From Rhodovulum sp. ES.010 (GTDB taxonomy: Bacteria > Pseudomonadota > Alphaproteobacteria > Rhodobacterales > Rhodobacteraceae): a stretch of 64,000 bases of DNA. The position numbers and the translations under genes are program-made. The DNA is taken from the NCBI RefSeq assembly GCF_900142935.1, contig NZ_FSRS01000001.1, positions 1,684,001-1,748,000 on the forward strand, written 5' to 3'. Below, piece after piece: positions 15,504-22,126 of the stretch (its first letter is position 1; each line of letters opens with the position of its first letter). The notes below the pieces were generated by a model. The model saw nothing but the letters and a program-made list of their open reading frames with translations. It was not told where the DNA came from and did no database searches.

Positions 15504-15769
15504 ACCCCGAACCGATCCAGGACGAACACCCCCGGTTGATGAACATGCTGGCCCACGCGATCGACGAGGCGTTGAACGGCCCGCGGCAGCCGGGCATCCC
15601 GCCCCGCATCGGCTTCGTGTTGCTGGTGTCCGAATTCGGCCAGATCGAGGGCGGCAGGGTCAACTACATCTCGAACGGCGAGCGCGACAGCATGCTGGCC
15701 ATGTGCCGCGAATACCTCGCGCGGGCCGAGGGCCGTTATCACGAACCGAAAGAGGGGCTCGCCCAATGA
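15500..15769 (+). CDS. Small phage protein of unknown function
   Basis: An 89-residue protein. The central part (IGFVLLVSEFGQIEGGRVNYI) forms a probable beta hairpin followed by SNGERDSMLAMCREYLARAEG. Similar small proteins with an NYISN-like core are frequent in phages of alphaproteobacteria as far as I recall, without assigned function. Overlaps both neighbours by 4 bases. Confidence 0.65.
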   Translation: MNPEPIQDEHPRLMNMLAHAIDEALNGPRQPGIPPRIGFVLLVSEFGQIEGGRVNYISNGERDSMLAMCREYLARAEGRYHEPKEGLAQ

Positions 15770-16011
15770 CCCGCCCGCTCGACGAGGTGGTCGCCCTGAC
15801 CCCGCACGCAAGCGTGCCCCGGCTGACCACGCGCGGCACCCTCTACGCCGCGCTGCTGGCCGAGGGCTACGCCCCGGCCGTCGCCATGGGCTTCGCCATG
15901 CGCGCCCCCGCCGGCGAGGGCCGCGCCGAGCACGGCCCCGACGACGTGCGCGCCTGGTGGACGGGCGCGACACCCGGGAGTTCCGAAACGCCCCGGGCGC
16001 GCTGCGCCTGA
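15766..16011 (+). CDS. Small phage protein of unknown function
   Basis: An 81-residue protein. Residues 22-50 contain a helical segment (LYAALLAEGYAPAVAMGFAM) and a Trp pair follows (VRAWW). No family is recognised. Coupled to the upstream gene by ATGA. The 99 bases after it carry no gene apart from the GAGG ribosome site of the next one. Confidence 0.55.
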   Translation: MTRPLDEVVALTPHASVPRLTTRGTLYAALLAEGYAPAVAMGFAMRAPAGEGRAEHGPDDVRAWWTGATPGSSETPRARCA

Positions 16012-16110
16012 GGCTGGCCGGGGGCCGCCCGCGCATCCCCACCGCGCGCCCCTTGCACCACTCACCCTCGCCGGCGGCGGCCCGGCCGGGACATCACACG
16101 AGGCACGAGC

Positions 16111-16305
16111 ATGCTGACACTTTCCGACATCTTCGTCGCGCTGGGGATCCTCGGCGCCTGCAGCCTGGCGCTGTTCCTCGGCCTCGGCATCCGCCGCGAG
16201 GCGCGCGCCCTGCTGAAAGACGTCCGCCGGAACCGCGAGGCCACCCAGGACGACCCGCGCCTCGCTCAGTTCCGCCTGTGGGAGGGCGTCGACCGCGATG
16301 GGTGA
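16111..16305 (+). CDS. Short single-pass membrane protein
   Basis: A 64-residue protein with one N-terminal membrane segment (LSDIFVALGILGACSLALFL) and a basic cytoplasmic tail (REARALLKDVRRNREA). CACGAGGCACGAGC precedes the ATG. Function unknown; early phage membrane peptides can modulate host division or lysis, but nothing here shows that. Confidence 0.55.
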   Translation: MLTLSDIFVALGILGACSLALFLGLGIRREARALLKDVRRNREATQDDPRLAQFRLWEGVDRDG

Positions 16306-16462
16306 CCGCCGTGCCCCCGCATGGCTCCGCCGCCTCCGGCGCTGGCTGAGCGCCCCGCCCCGCTGCATGCGCTGCGGCCGCGCCGACATGCCGCTCTTCA
16401 CCCCGCCCGACGGCGGCCCCGGCGGCCTTTGCCGCGATTGTCTCGACAGGATGGAGGGCTGA
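16298..16462 (+). CDS. Short zinc-finger-like phage protein
   Basis: A 54-residue Arg-rich peptide with two Cys pairs, CMRCGRAD and LCRDCLDR, a likely zinc site of the kind seen in phage Com-like or zinc-ribbon regulators. It overlaps the upstream gene by 8 bases and ends 4 bases before the C5 methylase gene. In phage Mu the zinc protein Com activates translation of the mom modification gene; the placement before a methylase is suggestive only. Confidence 0.5.
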   Translation: MGDRRAPAWLRRLRRWLSAPPRCMRCGRADMPLFTPPDGGPGGLCRDCLDRMEG

Positions 16463-16466
16463 CAGG

Positions 16467-18089
16467 ATGGACGGCAGCGGGCTCGACCTCGGCCACATGC
16501 AGACCCCGCCCGACAGCAGCGCGCCGCTGATCGTCGACAGCTTCGCCGGCGGCGGCGCGGCCAGCACCGGGATCGAGGCGGCGCTGGGGCGCGGGCCCGA
16601 CATCGCGATCAACCACGACGCCGCGGCGCTGGCGATGCACCGGGCGAACCACCCCGCCACCCTGCACCTGAATTCCAACGTCTGGAATGTCGACCCGGCC
16701 GAGCTTTGCCGCGGCCGCCGCGTCGCGCTGGCCTGGTTCAGCCCCGACTGCAAGCACCACTCCAAGGCCAAGGGCGGCAAGCCGGTCAAGCGGAACATCC
16801 GCGACCTCGCCTGGGTGGTGGTGCTCTGGGCGCGCCGCGCCCGGCCCGAGGTGATCCTGCTCGAGAATGTCGAGGAATTCCGCGATTGGGGCCCGCTGAC
16901 CCCCGACAGCCGCCCCTGCCCCGAGCGGCGCGGCCAGACCTTCCGCCACTGGGTCGGACAGCTGAAGCGGCTGGGCTACCGGGTCGAGTGGCGCGAGCTG
17001 CGCGCCTGCGACTACGGCGCGCCGACGATCCGCAAGCGGCTGTTCCTGGTGGCCCGCTGCGACGGCCGCCCCATCGTCTGGCCCGAGCCGACCCACGGCG
17101 CCCCCGGCAGCCCGCAGGTGATCGCGGGCACCCGCAAGCCGTGGCGCACGGCGGCCGAGATCATCGACTGGTCGCTGCCCTGCCCCAGCATCTTCGACAC
17201 GTCCGACGAGATCATGGCGAAGCACGGGTTGCGCGCCGTCCGCCCGCTGAAGGAGGCGACCCTGCGCCGGATCGCCCGCGGCGTGATGCGCTACGTGATC
17301 GAGGCGCAGGAACCGTTCCTGGTGACTTACGCCCAGCAAGGGGGCGCGGTGCGGTCAGGCTTCGACCCGCTGCACACGATCTGCGCCAGCATGAAGGACT
17401 ACAACGGCATCGTCGTGCCGACGCTGGTGCAGACCGGCTATGGCGAACGCCCCGGCCAGGCCCCGCGCGTGCCCGGCCTCGACAAGCCGCTCGGCACCGT
17501 CGTCGCGGCCGGGGGCAAGCATGCGCTGGTGGCGGCCTTCCTCGCCCAGCACAACGCCGGCGCCCGGATGGAGCGGAACGCGGGCCGCCCGGCCGTCGCG
17601 CCGCTCTCGACGCTGACCACCCGCGGCACCCAGCAGCAGGTGGTGGCCGCGCACCTGATGAACCTGCACGGCACCACCCGCCGCGACCAGGACCTGCTCA
17701 CGCCCCACCCGACGATCTGCGCCGGCGGCGGCCACGGCGCGCTGGTCGCCGCGTTCCTGCAGAAATACTACGGCCAGGGGCTGGGGCAGGATCCGCGCGG
17801 CCCACTGCACACGCTCGGCACCCGCGACACCTTCGGCCTGGTCACGGTCGAGATCGACGGCGCGACCTACGCGATCGCCGATATCGGCATGCGCATGCTG
17901 ACCCCGCGCGAGATGTTCCGCGCCCAGGGCTTCCCCGAAAGCTACGAGATCGACACCGGCCCCGACGGCCGCCGCTTCACCAAGACCGAACAGACCCGCA
18001 TGTGCGGCAACTCGGTCTGCCCGCCGCTGGCCGAGGCGCTGGCGCGGGCGAACTGCGCCCACATCGCGAAAGAGGAGATCGCCGCGTGA
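16467..18089 (+). CDS. C5-cytosine DNA methyltransferase
   Basis: A 540-residue phage methylase. Motif I is DSFAGGGAASTGIE at about residue 24. Motif IV is FSPDCKHHSKAKGG near residue 89, with the catalytic Cys in PDC instead of the usual PC. The ENV motif is LLENVEEF near residue 133, and RKRLFLVARC is the motif VIII region. A long variable region with several ALVAAF-type repeats follows before the C-terminal motifs (EMFRAQGFPESYEI, MCGNSVCPPLAEAL). It would methylate phage DNA at an unknown target. No restriction partner is seen. Confidence 0.92.
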   Translation: MDGSGLDLGHMQTPPDSSAPLIVDSFAGGGAASTGIEAALGRGPDIAINHDAAALAMHRANHPATLHLNSNVWNVDPAELCRGRRVALAWFSPDCKHHSKAKGGKPVKRNIRDLAWVVVLWARRARPEVILLENVEEFRDWGPLTPDSRPCPERRGQTFRHWVGQLKRLGYRVEWRELRACDYGAPTIRKRLFLVARCDGRPIVWPEPTHGAPGSPQVIAGTRKPWRTAAEIIDWSLPCPSIFDTSDEIMAKHGLRAVRPLKEATLRRIARGVMRYVIEAQEPFLVTYAQQGGAVRSGFDPLHTICASMKDYNGIVVPTLVQTGYGERPGQAPRVPGLDKPLGTVVAAGGKHALVAAFLAQHNAGARMERNAGRPAVAPLSTLTTRGTQQQVVAAHLMNLHGTTRRDQDLLTPHPTICAGGGHGALVAAFLQKYYGQGLGQDPRGPLHTLGTRDTFGLVTVEIDGATYAIADIGMRMLTPREMFRAQGFPESYEIDTGPDGRRFTKTEQTRMCGNSVCPPLAEALARANCAHIAKEEIAA

Positions 18090-18502
18090 CCACCCACGCC
18101 CTCGATATCCTCACCTCCGAGCTGCTGACCACCGACGAGGCGCTGGCCTGGCTGGCCGCGCGCGGCGTGCGCACCTCGCGCGGCGGGCTTGACAGGGCCT
18201 ATGCGGCGGGCAGGCTGACGCGGGTGCGGGTCTCGGGCCGGGTGCGCATCCTCTACCGGCCGGCGGACCTGGCCGCCGCCTTCTTCCTGGGCGAGGAAAG
18301 GACCGAGCCATGCTCCGAAAGTTCCAGCGCAACGGCATCTGGTACCTGCGCGGCACCGTCGCGGGACAGCGCGTTTACGAAAGCACTCGCATTGGCGACG
18401 AGAAAGCCGCCGAAACCCTCCGCATCCGGCGCGAGGCCGAAATCCTCGAACGTGTCACGCTTGGCCGACGCGCGACGGTCACCTTCGCCGAGGCCGCGCT
18501 GA
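18086..18502 (+). CDS. Excisionase-like DNA-binding protein overlapping the integrase
   Basis: A 138-codon frame starting with GTG that overlaps the methylase stop (GTGA). Residues 15-65 look like an excisionase/MerR-type winged helix (LLTTDEALAWLAARGVRTSR, GGLDRAYAAGRLTRVRVSGR, ILYRPADL). No stop occurs before the integrase start, so the last 64 codons lie in a second frame of the integrase gene and are Ser/Pro/Arg-rich. Only the first 75 residues are convincing as a folded domain. Position just before the integrase fits a directionality factor. Confidence 0.6.
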   Translation: MTTHALDILTSELLTTDEALAWLAARGVRTSRGGLDRAYAAGRLTRVRVSGRVRILYRPADLAAAFFLGEERTEPCSESSSATASGTCAAPSRDSAFTKALALATRKPPKPSASGARPKSSNVSRLADARRSPSPRPR

Positions 18503-19356
18503 CCTACCTGGAATCGGGCGGCGAGGGCCGGTTCCTCGCCCCGATCCTCGCCCATTTCGGCCCGCGCTTCCGCCTGGTTGACCTCGACAACGAGGCGCTG
18601 AACGCCGCCGCCCGAGCGCTCTACCCGACGGCCGCGCCCTCGACGATAAACCGCCAGCTCGTCACCCCCGTCTCGGCCGTCTACCAGATGGCCGCGGACG
18701 ACGGGCTGGTGCCGCCGCGCCGGTTCCGCCGGCGCAAGGTCGACGACGCGCGCCTGCGCTGGCTGACGCCGGACGAGGCCGAGCGGCTGATCGCGGCGGC
18801 CGACGCGCGCACGGCGGTGCAGATCGAGTTCCTGCTGGGCACCGGCTGCCGGGTGGGCGAGATGATCGCGCTGCAGCGCGCCGATCTGCACCTCGACACG
18901 GGCGAGGCGTGGATCGGCCGGGCCAAGAACGGCCGGCCGCGCATGGTGCGCCTGCCGACCCGCACCCGCCGCCTGCTCGCCGCCACCGGCCTGCCCGAGG
19001 CCGGCGCCGTGTTCCGCACGCCGAAGGGCATGCCCTACGTCCAGCGCGCCAACATGGGCGGACAGATCCAGGCCGCCTTCAACGCGGCCCGCGACAAGGC
19101 CAAGCTCGAGGCCAAGGGCCCGCGCCGCGTCACCCCCCACACCCTGCGCCACACCTGGGCGACCTGGTACTACGCCCAGACCCGCGATTTCGGCGGGCTG
19201 ATGGACCTGGGCGGCTGGGAAAAGGCCGACATGGCCAACCGCTACCGCAAGATTGCGCCGGCCTGGCTGGCGGACGAGCTGCGGGCGAAGGGGTGGGTGT
19301 TCGATAGCGACCATAACCAGCCGGAGGACACGACGAATGCCAAGCGGACGGGATGA
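18310..19356 (+). CDS. int: Tyrosine-type phage integrase
   Basis: A 348-residue site-specific recombinase. The N-terminal 150 residues form the arm- and core-binding domain (LRKFQRNGIWYLRGTV, then the Gln-Met helix of SAVYQMAADDGLV). Catalytic residues are visible: Arg in GTGCRVGEMIAL, His and Arg in TPHTLRHTWATW, Trp in LGGW, and the nucleophile Tyr in ANRYRKIAP. It reads toward the prophage end and the junction in tRNA-Ser(GCU) at 21,990, so the attachment site is separated from int by about 2.6 kb of cargo. Confidence 0.94.
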   Translation: MLRKFQRNGIWYLRGTVAGQRVYESTRIGDEKAAETLRIRREAEILERVTLGRRATVTFAEAALTYLESGGEGRFLAPILAHFGPRFRLVDLDNEALNAAARALYPTAAPSTINRQLVTPVSAVYQMAADDGLVPPRRFRRRKVDDARLRWLTPDEAERLIAAADARTAVQIEFLLGTGCRVGEMIALQRADLHLDTGEAWIGRAKNGRPRMVRLPTRTRRLLAATGLPEAGAVFRTPKGMPYVQRANMGGQIQAAFNAARDKAKLEAKGPRRVTPHTLRHTWATWYYAQTRDFGGLMDLGGWEKADMANRYRKIAPAWLADELRAKGWVFDSDHNQPEDTTNAKRTG

Positions 19357-19777
19357 TCAGGAAACGGAACATGAGCGGGCCTGCAAGGCCGCCGACGAGG
19401 CCCTCAGGCGCCTCACAGCCAATTTGCTGCGCGTGACCCGAGGTGCGGGGAAACCCTGGGAGATCGTCGGGCATGCCGCCGAATTCGTGCTCGCGGTGGA
19501 AGCTGCGCAACGCACCTCGGAATTCGGCTACAGTCCCGAGCGCGCCTCCGCGGCGCTTCGCCTTGAGCACTTTGCCTTTGACCGAACCCGAGAAGACATC
19601 GAGATGCGCATGAAACTCGACGCGGAACATCGCATCGTCTGCGGCGCCCTGCAGATCGCGGCATCCGATCTCCTCGGGCAGAACACACATCTCCAGCGGG
19701 GAGCGACGGAGATGAGTGACGGGATTAGAGACCTGGAGGATGCCAGGGCCGCGATCCGGCAAAAGTACCTGCGCTAG
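19337..19777 (+). CDS. Unknown protein between integrase and the DUF5131/TcmP pair
   Basis: A 146-residue, charged, mostly helical soluble protein (ACKAADEALRRLTANLLRVT; AAEFVLAVEAAQRTSEFGYS; SDGIRDLEDARAAIRQKYL). Its start lies 20 bases inside the integrase gene. No motif or family is recognised. It may belong with int or with the two cargo genes 130 bases downstream. Confidence 0.6.
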   Translation: MPSGRDDQETEHERACKAADEALRRLTANLLRVTRGAGKPWEIVGHAAEFVLAVEAAQRTSEFGYSPERASAALRLEHFAFDRTREDIEMRMKLDAEHRIVCGALQIAASDLLGQNTHLQRGATEMSDGIRDLEDARAAIRQKYLR

Positions 19778-19909
19778 ATTTCGCAGATGCATCGGTCGGG
19801 CTGAGGAACACATTGCAAAGGGTTGGGCGTTCGGCGATTCTGGCGGCAGAGGCACCCCCGCCGGACAACAGGCGCGAACGTCGGCCGGCTGATCGAGCAG
19901 GAGGACGCC

Positions 19910-20734
19910 ATGGGCGAGAATTCGAAGATCGAATGGACGACGCACACCTTCAACCCCTGGTGGGGCTGCGTGAAGGTGTCCGAGGCCTGCAAGCATTGCT
20001 ACGCCGAGGCCTGGGCCAAACGGGTGGGCCAGAAGGTCTGGGGCCCGACGACGGATCGCCGCTTCTTCGGCGATGCGCACTGGAAACAGCCGGAGACATG
20101 GAACCGCCGACTCGAAGGTACCGGCCAGCGTGCGCGCGTATTCTGCGCGTCGATGGCCGATGTGTTCGAGGACCGGCGCGACCTTGACCCGCACCGCGTG
20201 CGGCTGTGGTCGCTGATCGAGGCGACCCCGAACCTCGACTGGCTGCTGCTGACGAAGCGTCCGGATGTGGCGGCGCGCCTGAACCCATGGGGAATGACCT
20301 GGCCCGCCAACGTCTGGCTGGGCACCACGGTCGAGAACCAGCAGCGCGCCGACGAGAACCTGCCCCACCTGGTCGGGATCGCTGCGCGCGTCCGGTTCAT
20401 CTCGGCCGAGCCGCTGCTGGGCCCACTCGACCTGTCGACCTATCTCGACCGACTGGACTGGGTCATCACCGGCGGCGAAAGCGGGCCCAAGGCCCGACCG
20501 GCCAGCCCGTCCTGGTTCCGCCAGCTGCACCTCCAATGCATGGCGCATGAGGTGCCGTTCCATTTCAAGCAATGGGGGGACTGGGCGCCGGGCGACGGGA
20601 TCAACCTGCCGCGCCGACGCACACAGCAGGCCCACGACGGCACCCTGATGGTACGGCTCGGCAAGAAAGCCGCCGGCCGCGAGCTGGACGGTGCGACGCA
20701 CGACGGTTTGCCCGAATCGTCTCGCGCGATCTAG
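19910..20734 (+). CDS. DUF5131 / phage Gp37-Gp68 family protein with three-Cys motif
   Basis: A 274-residue protein. The family signature is near the N-terminus: IEWTTHTFNPWWGC followed by EACKHCYAE, giving Cys residues in a C-x7-C-x2-C spacing. The core has LLLTKRP, ANVWLGTTVEN, RFISAEPLLGP and WVITGGESGP, and HFKQWGDW lies near the end; all are typical of PF07505. The Cys cluster resembles radical SAM proteins, but biochemical function is not established to my knowledge. GGAGG precedes ATG 19910. It is paired with tcmP 41 bases downstream, a pairing I know from other genomes. Confidence 0.9.
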   Translation: MGENSKIEWTTHTFNPWWGCVKVSEACKHCYAEAWAKRVGQKVWGPTTDRRFFGDAHWKQPETWNRRLEGTGQRARVFCASMADVFEDRRDLDPHRVRLWSLIEATPNLDWLLLTKRPDVAARLNPWGMTWPANVWLGTTVENQQRADENLPHLVGIAARVRFISAEPLLGPLDLSTYLDRLDWVITGGESGPKARPASPSWFRQLHLQCMAHEVPFHFKQWGDWAPGDGINLPRRRTQQAHDGTLMVRLGKKAAGRELDGATHDGLPESSRAI

Positions 20735-20774
20735 GCTCCATCCCCAACGGTGGCATCACCATGTGGGGTAGAGA

Positions 20775-21956
20775 GTGACCGATCCATACCATGGCCGGCC
20801 TCAAAGCTGGGCCAAGCACGAAATTCTTAAACGCTACCTAGGCCCATTCTCGCAGAAGGTGGTACGCGGGCTGAAGAACTTGGAAACGCCGATCGACGAA
20901 CTGGTATTTGTCGACGGATTTTCCGGCCCATGGGACACGGCGACTGACGACTGCTCCGACAGTTCTTTCATGATCGCCATCGCAGAGCTGCGCCAGGCCC
21001 ACGATGCACTCAGAGCCAGCGGCCTGAAAATTCGCACCCGAGCCCACCTGAACGAAGCCAACCGAAAAGCCTACAGGCGCCTGGTCGATCTAGTCGCAGA
21101 GTCATCGGATCCAGCCTCCGATTTCATAGTGGAAACGACAAACCTTCCATTCGATAAGCTGGCGGCGGAAATCGGTGCGGCCAGCGCCAGAGAGTTCCGC
21201 CTGGTATTCATCGACCCCAAGGGCTGGAGCGGCTACCCACTCGCGTGCCTCCGCAAGCTTGGCCAGGCGAATACCGAACTCCTGATCAATTTCATGCGCT
21301 ACCACGTGCATCGTTTCGTCAAGAGCAGCGCAGAGGGCGACACGGAGAGCGAAGATCGCCAGTTCTCGGCATTGCTGGGCGAGGACTGGAGAGAGCGAAT
21401 TGGACCAAATCCATCAGGCACGGCCGCGCGCGATCTATTGCGGGAACGCCTACGGGACGATATAGGCTTTCGCTTCGCGCCTGTGATGGAGATCGGTATG
21501 GCGCGACGCGAGCAAGTCCATTTCGACCTGATCCTTGCAACACGCTCACCAGTCGCGGTGGACCTTGCGCGGAGCGTCGAAAAGAAGGTGATGGAAGACT
21601 ACGAAAAGCGCCGAATTCCATCCGACCAGATGGACTTGTTCGAGGGCGACCCCGACTATGCGAGAGACTGGTTCATTCGCCGGCGACGAGAAGCGCAGAC
21701 AAGCTTTTTCGACAAGCTTCAGCAGACCTTGAAGGGCCGACGCCGCAGCATCGAGTTCAAGCCGGTGTGCGCAGACATTCAGGAAGACCTACCGCTGACA
21801 AAAAGCGCCATCGCGCGGCAACTCGTGCAACTGGCGAAGGAAGGGCGTGTCGAGGCGACCTGGACGGAACGCGGCGCCAAACGACCGGGAGACTCCGACC
21901 CGATCAGGATAGTGCAAAACTCGTGCAGACCGGACGGTCAGTCTACACTTTTCTAA
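20775..21956 (+). CDS. tcmP: Three-Cys-motif partner protein TcmP
   Basis: A 393-residue protein of the family recognised by co-occurrence with three-Cys-motif proteins. Diagnostic segments are SWAKHEILKRYLGPF near the start, ELVFVDGFSGPWD (a Rossmann-like glycine/aspartate motif) and LVFIDPKGWSGYPL. The C-terminal third contains a winged-helix-like region (PLTKSAIARQLVQLAKEGRV). The fold looks methyltransferase-like, but activity is unproven. It starts with GTG after GGGTAGAGA. Composition is visibly richer in A and T than the phage genes around it, suggesting separate acquisition. It is the last gene before the prophage junction. Confidence 0.88.
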   Translation: MTDPYHGRPQSWAKHEILKRYLGPFSQKVVRGLKNLETPIDELVFVDGFSGPWDTATDDCSDSSFMIAIAELRQAHDALRASGLKIRTRAHLNEANRKAYRRLVDLVAESSDPASDFIVETTNLPFDKLAAEIGAASAREFRLVFIDPKGWSGYPLACLRKLGQANTELLINFMRYHVHRFVKSSAEGDTESEDRQFSALLGEDWRERIGPNPSGTAARDLLRERLRDDIGFRFAPVMEIGMARREQVHFDLILATRSPVAVDLARSVEKKVMEDYEKRRIPSDQMDLFEGDPDYARDWFIRRRREAQTSFFDKLQQTLKGRRRSIEFKPVCADIQEDLPLTKSAIARQLVQLAKEGRVEATWTERGAKRPGDSDPIRIVQNSCRPDGQSTLF

Positions 21957-21989
21957 TACATTTCCGCTTGTTATCGGAGCTGCCAGAAA

Positions 21990-22031
21990 CCCTTAGCAGG
22001 GGAGCGCCTTCGACCACTCGGCCACGTCTCC
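21990..22031 (-). other. Prophage attachment junction in a truncated tRNA-Ser(GCU) gene
   Basis: On the minus strand from 22031, GGAGACG acceptor strand, GTGGCCGAGTGGTCGAAGGC D-arm and CTCCCCTGCTAAGGG anticodon arm match bacterial tRNA-Ser(GCU), anticodon at 21995-21997. After GGG the sequence continues TTTCTGGCAG; it lacks the long variable arm, a T-loop and a matching CGTCTCC acceptor strand. The gene therefore breaks at the 3' side of the anticodon stem. The rest of the tRNA, or a phage-carried replacement, must lie at the other prophage end outside the window. Confidence 0.75.
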
Positions 22032-22038
22032 GCTGGCC

Positions 22039-22067
22039 TGTCTATGGGTCCCAGCCTGCGAAAACAA
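22039..22067 (-). promoter_or_regulatory. Possible promoter of the tRNA-Ser fragment
   Basis: On the minus strand TTGTTT (22062-22067) and TAGACA (22039-22044) are 17 bases apart and end 7 bases before the tRNA 5' end. The -10 match is partial. Its presence indicates that the tRNA 5' half is host-derived. Confidence 0.4.
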
Positions 22068-22126
22068 GTGGAAAATCCCCGCATGATCCGCCGGGCCCGG
22101 CCCGTCCGCTGCACGCGATGGGCGGC

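Larger units (their letters stand above)
1..21990. mobile_element. Right-hand part of an integrated HK97-like prophage
   Basis: A continuous set of phage genes runs from the window edge to a junction inside tRNA-Ser(GCU). Structural and packaging genes (head closure, connector, capsid, protease, portal, terminases) and replication genes read leftwards. A repressor/Cro switch, a rightward integration operon with a tyrosine integrase, and a DUF5131/TcmP cargo pair follow. The tail genes and the other attachment site must lie left of position 1. Head gene order and the S49-type protease fit an HK97-like siphovirus. The repressor, integrase and replication genes argue against a gene transfer agent. 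Whether the phage can still be induced cannot be judged because part of it is missing from the window. Confidence 0.93.

Noticed and set aside
18089-18502. Treating the whole 138-residue excisionase-like frame as one folded protein
   Set aside because: Only about 75 residues look like a domain; the remainder has the Ser/Arg/Pro bias of an out-of-frame reading of int.
19910-20734. Calling the DUF5131 protein a radical SAM enzyme
   Set aside because: The Cys spacing is C-x7-C-x2-C, not the classical CxxxCxxC, and no established activity is known to me, so only the family name is given.
21957-22031. A complete tRNA-Ser(GCU)
   Set aside because: After the anticodon stem there is no variable arm, T-arm or matching acceptor strand; only the 5' half is present.
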